Assembly: GCA_029212275.1 (NCBI GenBank)
Contig: JARGOI010000110.1
Span: forward strand, 1-7,806
Reading direction: 5' to 3'
Origin: Thalassolituus sp.
GTDB lineage: Bacteria; Pseudomonadota; Gammaproteobacteria; Pseudomonadales; Oceanobacteraceae
Length of the DNA: 7,806 bases
This document shows positions 1 through 7,273 of this stretch, piece after piece. A program made the translations under genes and the position numbers. Under the pieces are notes generated by a model. It saw only the letters and a list, made by a program, of their open reading frames with translations, did no database searches and had not been told where the DNA came from. How positions within the stretch are numbered: the first letter of the stretch is position 1; the number at the start of each line of letters is the position of its first letter.

Positions 1-1141
1 GCGTTGTATCTTTTGGCGAGATGCGAACCTTGGTGCCATTCACCGGCGCATCAATGAGTGTGGTGAGTAAATAATCATCGGCTTCAAATCCTGACATTAC
101 CCACACATTTTCTCGTCCCATATACGCCACATCCACCTGACGATCGGCCAACATACCTTGATTAACGACCCAGACGGTATTGTTTTCATTGAGATAACGA
201 CGTGGAATCACATAGGCATTTTTTATCTCTCTGCCGTATAACGAGACACTTACGTAATCATTCACGTACACCGCTGGTCCATTTTTGGTAGAAAGCGGAT
301 TTTTTAACGATAAAATAACGCGCGCTTGACGATCTCTTTCTTCCACTTGCGGCAAGCGACTCATAATCTCTGCCGAACGAGTCACGTCATCCCAAGAATC
401 ATGACTGAGGATGGCTGCTTTGTCGTTATCGAGACGCATGGCAAAATCGCGTGGCATTTTGACTTCGATCCAAAACTCATCCGTTGCCATAACGTCAAAT
501 AACGAACTTCCAGTAGAAGCTTGCGTGCCAACGGAAACAGCACGACTGATAATTTGACCATTAAAAGGCATACGTATTTCGGTACGCTCTAAATTTTTAC
601 GTGCCTGAAAGTAACTGGACTCGGCGCTTTGCAAACGCGCTTTTGCAACTTGAAGTTGTGGTTCACGCAACACTAAAGAACTGTCTTGTAGCTCAAAATC
701 ACTGCCGGCAATGTCATATTCTTGTTTGGCTAAGGATACTTGTCCGCGCTCAATCATCATGTTTGCCTCGGCTTCACTCATGGCTGCGCGGGCTTGATGA
801 ACAGCAATTTCATAATTCGTATTATCAATTTTCGCCAATACCGTGCCCTTTGTTAAGGTGGCACCAGGGATGGCTTCGTCAGCGACATATTCGATTCTTC
901 CAGAAACCTCGGCGCCTAAATTGACATGACGTGCAGCCATCACGGTACCGCCAGCTTGCCACTGAGGACGAACGGTCGTTTGAGTTAATGGCTCGGCATC
1001 AACCAAACGGACACGCTCTTCCACAACTTTCTTTTGTGGTTTTGGGGCACTGTTCTTAATATAACTATACGCCGCAACACCAAGCGCGATGATCGCTATT
1101 GAAATAACTGCAGACTTCCATGGACGATTAACCGCACTCAT
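1..1141 (-). CDS. RND efflux periplasmic adaptor (membrane fusion protein), 3' end outside window
   Basis: This frame is open for 380 codons from an ATG at 1141 to the left edge without a stop, so the C-terminus is missing. By family, such adaptors bridge an inner-membrane RND permease and an outer-membrane factor. Visible parts are an N-terminal membrane anchor (about residues 8-27), a first biotinyl-lipoyl half (about 73-111, with GAEVSGRIEYV and a KIDNTNYE end), an alpha-helical hairpin rich in Ala/Gln/Glu (about 112-185), the second lipoyl half (about 186-215, with RMPFNGQI) and then beta-barrel and membrane-proximal sequence. No lipobox is present, so the anchor is a transmembrane helix. 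The start overlaps the stop of the upstream outer-membrane factor (ATGA, 1138-1141), with AAGGAG 10 nt ahead of it inside that gene, which implies translational coupling. The length already present suggests only a short C-terminal piece is lost. Substrate unknown. Confidence 0.93.
   Translation of the reverse strand, partial: MSAVNRPWKSAVISIAIIALGVAAYSYIKNSAPKPQKKVVEERVRLVDAEPLTQTTVRPQWQAGGTVMAARHVNLGAEVSGRIEYVADEAIPGATLTKGTVLAKIDNTNYEIAVHQARAAMSEAEANMMIERGQVSLAKQEYDIAGSDFELQDSSLVLREPQLQVAKARLQSAESSYFQARKNLERTEIRMPFNGQIISRAVSVGTQASTGSSLFDVMATDEFWIEVKMPRDFAMRLDNDKAAILSHDSWDDVTRSAEIMSRLPQVEERDRQARVILSLKNPLSTKNGPAVYVNDYVSVSLYGREIKNAYVIPRRYLNENNTVWVVNQGMLADRQVDVAYMGRENVWVMSGFEADDYLLTTLIDAPVNGTKVRISPKDTT
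1138..1141 (-). other. ATGA stop/start overlap between outer-membrane factor and adaptor
   Basis: On the minus strand the TGA of the outer-membrane factor (1140-1138) and the ATG of the adaptor (1141-1139) share ATGA. An AAGGAG Shine-Dalgarno lies inside the upstream gene at 1152-1157. This arrangement is classic for translational coupling and fixes the adaptor start. Confidence 0.9.
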
Positions 1142-2547
1142 GAGGCTGACTCTCCTTCAGATAAATTGAATTGGCCATGACTAACGGCTTTATAAACTTG
1201 AATTCGAGCCTGAGTTTGGCTCCAAAGTGCGCTGAGGTATTGATTTTCTAATGCCAAAAGTTGGCGCTGGGCATCGAGTAAAAATAAGAAATCCAACCGT
1301 CCACTAGAATAATATAAATTCTGTAACTTCAATGACTTACGAGCCAGAACTAACTGTTCACCCAGATTATCTAGGGTAATCTGATACTGACGCTCACGTA
1401 TCAGTGCATTTTGAACTTCTTGTGCGGCATTAAGTAAAGTTTGTTGATAGTTGGCAATGGCTTCACTTTCAACGGCTTGCTGGCGAGAAACATTGGCGCG
1501 ACGCTGACCGCCATCAATGATAGGCATTACTAACGCACCGGCGAGGCTAGCAAACCAGTTATCAAAGACATTATTGATATCCTGATCTTCTCCGCTGTAA
1601 GAAGCAGACAAGGTGAAACGAGGGTAACGTTGCGAAATGGCTGCAGCGACACCAGCATTAGCGGCTTGCACTTGATAGTACGCGGTAATGACATCGGGTC
1701 GAGTCTGCAATGCTTGTAAGGCGACTTGGCCCATGGGTTCCGTAAAGGGTGACAAACTTGGCAGATTTTCAAGTTGCTCTGGGGTGATGCGAACACTGCC
1801 CTCGCCCGTCCACACGGCAAGTTGCTGCAAATAGACATCGCGCTGAGCCTCGGCGGCGTATATATCCACCGAAATTGACTGCAACAGTCGCTCTTGCTGC
1901 AAAACATCACTTAACAATATCGAACCACGTTGATATCTAGCTCTGGCGACTTTCAATGCCTCATCTAAACGCTCTTGCTGCATATAAAGCAAACTGAGAA
2001 CTTGCTGCTGGTTACGAATTCCTAACCACGCAGTGGTAACTTCACCCGCCACCGTATTGGCCACCGTGCGAACGCTGGATGCACTGGCCTCTGCTAACAA
2101 TGCTTGTTGTTGGCTAAGCGCAGCCACACTGCCCCAAAGATCCAATTCGTATTGGGTACTGACACCCGCCGTCCAATTGCTGGTAGTGACGGATGGGTCA
2201 TCACCTATCCAGTTACGCTCTTTACCAAGGGATGCATTAATATTTGGAACATAGTCAGCCCGTGCACTGCGCAAACTGGCTTCACTTTGCTCTAGTCGAG
2301 CGGCGGCAGCTTTCAGACTGTAGTTTTGCGATAGCGCGACGGCCATCCATTGATCTAAAACTGGATCGTTGAACAATGACCACCAATGCACATCGGATGG
2401 TACCAGAGCCTGCCCAGCTTTAACTTGTGACTCATCTACAAACGCATTAGAAACATTTGGTTGTTCGGGACTGACGGCATCTATGGACACGCAACCAGTC
2501 AGTATCAAGCTTAAAAAAATACTTGTAGGCCAAAAAACCTTTTCCAT
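1138..2547 (-). CDS. NodT/TolC-family RND efflux outer-membrane lipoprotein
   Basis: This 469-aa protein is the outer-membrane channel component of a tripartite efflux pump. It begins with a lipoprotein signal ending in the lipobox LTGC, giving acylation at Cys19, and the lipobox position supports the ATG at 2547. Two repeated outer-membrane-efflux (OEP) domains follow, about residues 60-245 and 270-455. Landmarks are WWSLFNDPVLD (55-65), YELDLWG (133-139), RPDV (283-286, at the start of the second repeat) and PIIDGGQRRA (342-351); all are typical of NodT-type channels. Long Gln/Ala-rich helices form the expected periplasmic barrel. Length is normal for the family. The gene is the first of its unit and overlaps the downstream adaptor by 4 nt. 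The Shine-Dalgarno is weak: the bases just upstream of the ATG have no clear GGAG. Substrate specificity cannot be read from the sequence. Confidence 0.95.
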   Translation of the reverse strand: MEKVFWPTSIFLSLILTGCVSIDAVSPEQPNVSNAFVDESQVKAGQALVPSDVHWWSLFNDPVLDQWMAVALSQNYSLKAAAARLEQSEASLRSARADYVPNINASLGKERNWIGDDPSVTTSNWTAGVSTQYELDLWGSVAALSQQQALLAEASASSVRTVANTVAGEVTTAWLGIRNQQQVLSLLYMQQERLDEALKVARARYQRGSILLSDVLQQERLLQSISVDIYAAEAQRDVYLQQLAVWTGEGSVRITPEQLENLPSLSPFTEPMGQVALQALQTRPDVITAYYQVQAANAGVAAAISQRYPRFTLSASYSGEDQDINNVFDNWFASLAGALVMPIIDGGQRRANVSRQQAVESEAIANYQQTLLNAAQEVQNALIRERQYQITLDNLGEQLVLARKSLKLQNLYYSSGRLDFLFLLDAQRQLLALENQYLSALWSQTQARIQVYKAVSHGQFNLSEGESAS

Positions 2548-2805
2548 GAAAATGCGCCAAAAGAGTTTATGTTGCCGAAATAGTCGATAGATTAATAGTT
2601 GTTCAATTATTAAACAATGTTTAAGCCATTTTTACCGGCGAATATATTATTAGTTATTGCATGGTATTAAAGCTGTCGTTTAGAAAAAATGCCTTATACC
2701 CATCTTTACGCTCGTTCTCAGTATAATTTTTATAAAGAAGAATAACGATACGTTTGTTCAGCGCTTTGTACAGAATTGACAGAAATGCTGCCAAAAAGAT
2801 TGTTC
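2548..2805 (-). promoter_or_regulatory. Intergenic control region upstream of the efflux unit (promoter not resolved)
   Basis: This stretch has no supported gene on either strand. Being the only sizeable gap in the window, and lying directly before the outer-membrane-factor gene and after a terminator, it should carry that gene's promoter. It is strongly AT-rich. Minus-strand hexamers such as TATACT (2720-2725) or TAATCT with a TTGTTT 17 nt upstream (2612-2617) resemble sigma-70 elements, but none has both boxes good. Two overlapping palindromes sit at 2599-2624. Three copies of TTGTTCA (+ strand) occur at 2599, 2754 and 2800. Assignment as a control region is inference from position and these repeats. 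Confidence 0.55.
2599..2624. promoter_or_regulatory. Overlapping palindromes, candidate operator
   Basis: Two inverted repeats share bases. The first, 2599-2617, reads TTGTTcAATtATTaAACAA, with 8 of 9 base pairs symmetric about a central T. The second, 2610-2624, reads TTAAACAaTGTTTAA, with perfect 7-bp arms about a central A. Palindromes of 15-19 bp are the usual binding sites of dimeric regulators such as TetR-family repressors. They lie about 50-75 bp upstream of the outer-membrane-factor start codon, where an operator would act on its promoter. The regulator is unknown; the TetR-like protein encoded further right is one candidate. Confidence 0.5.
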
Positions 2806-2838
2806 AAAATGCCGAATTCGAAATAATCGAACCGGCAT
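2806..2838 (-). terminator. Rho-independent terminator after the outer-membrane barrel gene
   Basis: On the minus strand, 35 nt after the barrel gene's stop codon, the arm ATGCCGGTTCGA (2838-2827) pairs with TCGAATTCGGCAT (2821-2809) across a 5-nt loop, TTATT. The stem is about 12 pairs with one bulged T and one G-U pair. A short T-run (TTTT, 2809-2806) follows and a second run of five T lies at 2797-2793. The T-tract is modest, so termination may be incomplete. Its position separates the right-hand operon from the efflux unit. Confidence 0.7.
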
Positions 2839-2873
2839 CTTAACAAAAGGAAGGGAAAAGTGCTGCAAAGACC

Positions 2874-4088
2874 TTAAAAATACAGGTTTAAACCAACTTC
2901 AATACTGTCGTCTTTTTGAAGAGCGTCGATCACTACATCTTCTGCATCCGCAGTCAGGGCGAGCAAGGTCACATCCAACGTTGCATTAGCACTTAAACGC
3001 TTCGACCCTTCTACAAACACAAAACGACTGCCTTGGTAATCCAGATCTTGAGTTAAACCGACCAATACTTCACTGGATGACATATCATTTAAAGCGAATC
3101 GAGCACCTAAAAATAGATCATTTTGCGCCAAGGTATTTCCATTACTGCGACTGTCGTATTGATATTCAGCCAAAAGCCCTAAATCCAAGTTGCTTTCAAA
3201 CGGACCAACAATCGTATATTCAAAACCAGTGACGGCTGCATTTTGATCTTCAAAACGATCATCTTGCACATTGCGATGCAGCAGCTCAGTTTTTAATAAC
3301 CACCCATCAAGTGCATACAACAGAGTCGCACTGGCATAGTTTTGCATGGCGTAATATGGAGTAAATTCCGTTATTACGGGTTGGCCATTCACCAAAGCGA
3401 TCTTAGGTAAAAATTCTGGCGTCCGTGACGTGCCTCGAAATACCGCTGCCGATACGTCTAACGGATAGCCATTTAACTCGGTCGATTTGCTCCAGCGAAA
3501 AGCAACATCCGTATGCATTTGCTCGGCATTGGCTTGGTATTCAGCATCATTACTAACCACCACTGGTATTCGATAACGTCCCGCTTCACCGGCGAAGGTA
3601 CGTTCCCGAAATCCCGGCAACAGAAACGCTTCATAAGTGCCGCTTTCAGCCAACCAAATACCGTGCACCATAGGTTGACCCAGCTTTTCTTCACCGTCGA
3701 TGGCTTCAATCATATCGGTTTGATTGATCACATCCACCAAATGGACAGACTCGGTCACCCCCCAAAATACTTTACCAATGCCCGCACGTAGTTCCCATTG
3801 ATTGCCCCATTGCATAAACATGGCTTCACGAACATCAGCGTGGGTGCGTTCGTCGTCAGCAAAGTCTTTGCGAAAATACGGCATAAAAGTGAAACGCTGG
3901 TTAGCGTTATCTGCGTCCCATACAAACTCGGGTTGCACATAAACAGACCACTGATCATCCACCTGACCGGGATAGGCAGCATCTTCTAGAAAGCGTCGTC
4001 CCTCTACGCCTAATTCCAACGAAGCATCAATAGCTAGCGCAGGCAATGCAACGCCCGCCGCCAATACAGTTGTTATTAGTCGTTTCAT
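2874..4088 (-). CDS. Putative outer-membrane beta-barrel protein, partner of the MMPL/LolA-like system
   Basis: This 404-aa protein has a Sec signal peptide (MKR start, hydrophobic core, cleavage after ALA at residue 19). The mature part alternates polar and hydrophobic residues in beta-strand fashion, with many Trp/Tyr/Phe, and it ends in NLYF. A C-terminal aromatic residue like this is the recognition signal for outer-membrane barrel assembly. Conserved-looking stretches include the segment with GKVFWGVTESVHLVD and the one with GQPMVHGIWL. I do not recognise the family with certainty: it is in the style of DUF1302-like or other porin-like proteins that neighbour RND/LolA-like genes, but shorter than typical DUF1302. 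The start at 4088 has GGAG 6 nt upstream and lies 12 nt after the stop of the LolA-like gene. As last gene of the operon it likely supplies the outer-membrane step or receptor; this is inferred from location and context. Confidence 0.8.
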   Translation of the reverse strand: MKRLITTVLAAGVALPALAIDASLELGVEGRRFLEDAAYPGQVDDQWSVYVQPEFVWDADNANQRFTFMPYFRKDFADDERTHADVREAMFMQWGNQWELRAGIGKVFWGVTESVHLVDVINQTDMIEAIDGEEKLGQPMVHGIWLAESGTYEAFLLPGFRERTFAGEAGRYRIPVVVSNDAEYQANAEQMHTDVAFRWSKSTELNGYPLDVSAAVFRGTSRTPEFLPKIALVNGQPVITEFTPYYAMQNYASATLLYALDGWLLKTELLHRNVQDDRFEDQNAAVTGFEYTIVGPFESNLDLGLLAEYQYDSRSNGNTLAQNDLFLGARFALNDMSSSEVLVGLTQDLDYQGSRFVFVEGSKRLSANATLDVTLLALTADAEDVVIDALQKDDSIEVGLNLYF

Positions 4089-4094
4089 TTGACT

Positions 4095-4098
4095 CTCC
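4095..4098 (-). promoter_or_regulatory. Shine-Dalgarno of the outer-membrane barrel gene
   Basis: GGAG on the minus strand, 6 nt before the ATG at 4088, in the 12-nt gap after the LolA-like stop codon, decides this start and shows independent ribosome loading in the operon. Confidence 0.7.
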
Positions 4099-4100
4099 GA

Positions 4101-4901
4101 TTAGCGTGCGCGCTGCAAAGATGACTGGTTAAAGTCCGCATCGGTTAAGCCGGTATCAAACACTATTTCGTGAGTGATAATTCGAGTACTTTTTCCACTT
4201 TGATGATTTTCCATATCCATCAAAGCCGCACGCCAGTATTTATCTTTATACTCGTGCCATTCAGACATTTTTAACGTTTTTAATAACGATTCTTTGCGAT
4301 CGTAATACTCGGTCTTCATTGGACGAAGATGCTCAGTATCCAACCAAGTGATAATTTTTGTGTAACCAGAAAATTCATCCAATGGCTTACTTTCAATGAC
4401 ATGACAGGTCATTGTTTCTGCGCATGATTCATCACGCAAGAAAGTGAATTCATATTTTTCTGGCTCAAAAGATCCCATGTCTTCGTAAGCAAATTCACTG
4501 CCCATAAATGGACCGGATTTGTTACGCGAAGAGATACGTTTAACGCGTTTTAATGCGGGTAAGTACAACCATTGATCATCGGCTTTTTCGATGTGAGAAA
4601 AGCTTAAAAAAGCCGTTCCACTCACATCTTTTGGCTCGTCAAAAATGGTTAAACCTTTATCACCATCATCAGTAACCTCAAAACTCTTTAAACGCATTTT
4701 GCGCTCGGAAGTATCACCTTGAGAATTTTTCAAGATCATCGTCATATTGGCTTGAGAATCACCCCAGCCTAAATCGCGTTCTTTGCGGTCGGTGGAAATT
4801 TTCAAACCTTTGCCGCCATCGTCCACAGCCGCCCATATAGGCGCTGCAATAAATGTTGTCGTTAAAGCGGTGGTCATCACTAATGTTGTGATCAATTTCA
4901 T
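4101..4901 (-). CDS. Periplasmic LolA-like protein (outer membrane lipoprotein-sorting protein family)
   Basis: This 266-aa protein has a signal peptide with likely cleavage after Ala24 and no lipobox, so it should be soluble in the periplasm. The mature sequence matches my knowledge of the LolA_like family (PF17131): GTAFLSFSH (96-104), WLYLPALKRVKRI (111-123), GPFMGSEFAYEDM (130-142), and a C-terminal half of beta strands with TKIITWLDTEHLRP. The family shares the half-barrel fold of LolA, which shields acyl chains, so a role carrying lipid or lipidated cargo between an inner-membrane exporter and the outer membrane is expected. Cys160 and Cys166 could form a disulfide. The ATG at 4901 has AAGGAA 7 nt upstream, overlapping the stop codon of the exporter gene, so the two are probably coupled. 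The true housekeeping LolA differs in sequence; this is a paralogous family. The cargo is unknown. Confidence 0.88.
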   Translation of the reverse strand: MKLITTLVMTTALTTTFIAAPIWAAVDDGGKGLKISTDRKERDLGWGDSQANMTMILKNSQGDTSERKMRLKSFEVTDDGDKGLTIFDEPKDVSGTAFLSFSHIEKADDQWLYLPALKRVKRISSRNKSGPFMGSEFAYEDMGSFEPEKYEFTFLRDESCAETMTCHVIESKPLDEFSGYTKIITWLDTEHLRPMKTEYYDRKESLLKTLKMSEWHEYKDKYWRAALMDMENHQSGKSTRIITHEIVFDTGLTDADFNQSSLQRAR

Positions 4902-4908
4902 AGTGTTG

Positions 4909-4915
4909 TTCCTTA
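4909..4915 (-). promoter_or_regulatory. Shine-Dalgarno overlapping the exporter stop codon
   Basis: AAGGAA (4914-4909 on the minus strand) shares bases with the TAA stop of the MMPL exporter (4915-4913) and stands 7 nt before the ATG of the LolA-like gene. Ribosomes terminating on the exporter would sit on this site, suggesting coupled synthesis of exporter and carrier. Confidence 0.7.
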
Positions 4916-7255
4916 TGAGGGTTGTTCTGTGGGATTTGACACAATGTTTGAGTTCTGTTTTTTGTCTTTATCTTTATCTTTATCTAACCAAAGTAACATG
5001 GGAGGCAAGAGTATAAAATCAATGATCAAAGCGATCACAATGACCATCGCTGTCACTAGGCCCATATCTGAATTTAGACGGAAAGCCGAGAAAGCAAGAA
5101 TAGAAAAGCCCAATGCCAATACGATGGTGGTAATAACCAGTGCACGACCGACGCTTGCAAACGAATAGCGTACAGCTTCTTCGGCATTCATACCGTCGTT
5201 ACGAGCGCGCTGATACTTACTTAAAAAATGTACGGTATCGTCTACGATAATACCCAAAGTCATCGAGGCGACAATGGATAAACCTAGATTAATTTCACCA
5301 GAAATTAATGCCCAAAAACCAAAACCAACCAATGCTGGAGTAATGTTTGGAAATAAACTGATGATGCCTAAGCGCAGAGATTTAAGCGCGAAAACCAGTA
5401 TCCCCGAAATAATAAATAACGCTAAAAACATACTCAAAATCATGCTTTTCATATTCGTCTCACCAATATGAGCGAACATAAGACCTGGACTTGCTGAAGT
5501 AAGACGCAAATCAGGGGCATTTTCCTTCATCCAAGCATGACCGCGCGTTTCTAAGGCAACGTACTCTTGACTACCAAAGTTTTTAACTACCGAGGTAAAA
5601 CGCAAAGCTGATTTATCAATATTAATTTGATTGTTTAAATCCAAACCGTAAGGCAAGGACATTTCATACAACAACAAATATTGTGCAGCCAACTCGCGTT
5701 CTTCAGGAATGACGTACCACTCGTCAGAATCACCATGCATATTTTTATTTAAACGTTTAAAGGTGTCGGACAACGAAGTGACATGATCCACTTCCGGTTG
5801 CTGATCAAGCCATTGGGTAAAGTCTTGCACCGTTTTAATCACCTGAGGATTACTCACGCCACCAGCTTCATCGGTATAAATGGCCCATTCGATGGTTTGT
5901 GTACCCGACAATACTTCGCTTTGTTTATCGACTGATTGGCGGAATTCGGTCGATTTCGCAAAATATTCGGTCGATACATCATCTACTTTATTTAATAAAG
6001 ACAGTGAGCTCAGGCACAACACAATGACACTGCCGAAAATAAGCAAAGGCTTTTGCTTGTTAACGACAAAATCAGCCAATGCATTCATCATCGGAGAATC
6101 TGCTGAAGACCCTTTAGACGGCTTAATCGGCAGAACCGATAACATTGCAGGAAATAGTGTGACGGACAACAACCACGCCAAGATCACCCCAACGGCACAT
6201 AAAATACCAAAATCAGCAAACACAGGGGATTCAGAAAGCGTGAGCGTTAAGAAACCAACAGCTGTCGTTGCACTGGTAATGAACACCGGCATCCAATTTA
6301 AATCTAAGCTAAATTTCACGGCATCTTTACGAGATTTACCCAAACGCTGCGCGTATTGCATGCTGGCGATAATGTGTACGCAGTCCGCCACGGCTATGGT
6401 TAACACCACAATAGGAACGTTAATCGTTCCGGTCGATAAGAAAAATCCAGCCCAACCTGCAAGACCCATGGTGGCAGAAATGGTAATGATCAATAACAAC
6501 AGGGTGGCCAATGTCGCCCAAATACTGCGCAACAAAACCGCTAACAGCACAACGATGAGCAACAGCATGGCAGGAATCAAGGTACTCATATCTTTTTGCC
6601 CCTGCGTGGCAAAATTATGATTAATAGGAATTACACCTGTGTGATAGAAGCTCAGTTCAGGATGACTTTCGGCAAAAGCACGACTCAATTCTGTAACGTA
6701 GGAATACACTTCGGCAGCGTGCTTAGTATTGTCCGTCACACTGGGCAATTGTAGAGTAATATTGATTAATGTTGCGTCAGCATCAGTCGACATTAAACGA
6801 TCTTTTAATGCAGGTTCAGCTAAAATTATTTGCTTAATGGTATCGAGCGCTGCGAGGGACGATGTATCGGTAAAATCAGACACCAAATCTTCCACCACCA
6901 TGTCGTCATCTTCAGACCAGGTATGCTGAAAGTTGGTAATTGAATCTACCCTACTAGAATACGGTGTTTGCCATGCTTTATCGGTGTATTCGCGAATTAA
7001 ATTAAGTGTTTCCTCAGAAATCACTTCACCCGATTCAGGAATTATTAATACACCAATATTATCGCTTTTGTTGAAGACTTTTTGCATTTCCAGAAAATCA
7101 TTAAGCGGGCCATAACCCTCTTCAAAGAAGATTTTATAATCACCACGAAAATACAACTTAGAGGCACCAAAGGCGGCACTAAAGGTCAGTACCAGTAATA
7201 ATAAAATAACAATCCAAGGTCGTTCAGTTACCCATTTCTCAACAAGGAGTTTCAT
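4913..7255 (-). CDS. MMPL/SSD-type RND family exporter
   Basis: This 780-aa inner-membrane protein has the duplicated RND layout. TM1 (about 13-31) is followed by a periplasmic domain (about 38-222) and a TM cluster (about 224-375). The second half repeats this: TM7 (about 403-421), a periplasmic domain (about 425-603) and a TM cluster (about 604-757). The signature motifs are AVADCVH (Asp291) in TM4 and IVDDTVH (Asp672-Asp673) in TM10; the Asp residues are the probable proton-relay sites. At under 800 residues it is shorter than the roughly 1000-residue drug-efflux RND pumps. It fits the MMPL/HpnN-like group, which moves lipids or hydrophobic molecules. The tail is charged, with a DKDKDKDKK run. 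The ATG at 7255 has AGAGG 7 nt upstream and lies 18 nt after the TetR-like gene. The downstream LolA-like gene follows after 11 nt. The drive by proton motive force is family knowledge; the substrate is unknown. Confidence 0.93.
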   Translation of the reverse strand: MKLLVEKWVTERPWIVILLLLVLTFSAAFGASKLYFRGDYKIFFEEGYGPLNDFLEMQKVFNKSDNIGVLIIPESGEVISEETLNLIREYTDKAWQTPYSSRVDSITNFQHTWSEDDDMVVEDLVSDFTDTSSLAALDTIKQIILAEPALKDRLMSTDADATLINITLQLPSVTDNTKHAAEVYSYVTELSRAFAESHPELSFYHTGVIPINHNFATQGQKDMSTLIPAMLLLIVVLLAVLLRSIWATLATLLLLIITISATMGLAGWAGFFLSTGTINVPIVVLTIAVADCVHIIASMQYAQRLGKSRKDAVKFSLDLNWMPVFITSATTAVGFLTLTLSESPVFADFGILCAVGVILAWLLSVTLFPAMLSVLPIKPSKGSSADSPMMNALADFVVNKQKPLLIFGSVIVLCLSSLSLLNKVDDVSTEYFAKSTEFRQSVDKQSEVLSGTQTIEWAIYTDEAGGVSNPQVIKTVQDFTQWLDQQPEVDHVTSLSDTFKRLNKNMHGDSDEWYVIPEERELAAQYLLLYEMSLPYGLDLNNQINIDKSALRFTSVVKNFGSQEYVALETRGHAWMKENAPDLRLTSASPGLMFAHIGETNMKSMILSMFLALFIISGILVFALKSLRLGIISLFPNITPALVGFGFWALISGEINLGLSIVASMTLGIIVDDTVHFLSKYQRARNDGMNAEEAVRYSFASVGRALVITTIVLALGFSILAFSAFRLNSDMGLVTAMVIVIALIIDFILLPPMLLWLDKDKDKDKKQNSNIVSNPTEQPS
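4965..4985. repeat. Hexanucleotide tandem repeat (TCTTTA)x3.5 at the exporter 3' end
   Basis: Three perfect TCTTTA units plus TCT lie in a row on the + strand. On the coding (minus) strand this is repeated GATAAA, encoding alternating Asp-Lys in the cytoplasmic tail after the last TM helix. Because the unit is 6 nt, copy-number change would lengthen or shorten the charged tail without shifting the frame. Confidence 0.85.
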
Positions 7256-7262
7256 GGTTAAG

Positions 7263-7267
7263 CCTCT
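7263..7267 (-). promoter_or_regulatory. Shine-Dalgarno of the MMPL exporter
   Basis: AGAGG on the minus strand, 7 nt before the ATG at 7255, supports that start. It lies in the 18-nt gap after the TetR-like stop codon. Confidence 0.65.
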
Positions 7268-7273
7268 AAAATA

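Noticed and set aside
601..924. A 107-codon + strand frame within the adaptor gene.
   Set aside because: It is antisense to the well-supported adaptor. Its peptide is rich in Arg/Trp/His/Leu without any family resemblance.
2776..2804. A + strand TTGACA at 2776-2781 resembling a -35 box.
   Set aside because: No good -10 box lies 16-18 nt downstream and no + strand gene follows.
2761..2838. A possible 26-codon minus-strand ORF starting with the ATG in the terminator stem.
   Set aside because: There is no Shine-Dalgarno, it begins inside a terminator hairpin, and the short peptide has no recognisable features.
5880..6620. A 246-codon open frame on the + strand within the exporter gene.
   Set aside because: It lies wholly inside the strongly supported MMPL gene on the other strand. 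It has no recognisable domain and its composition is that of an antisense shadow.
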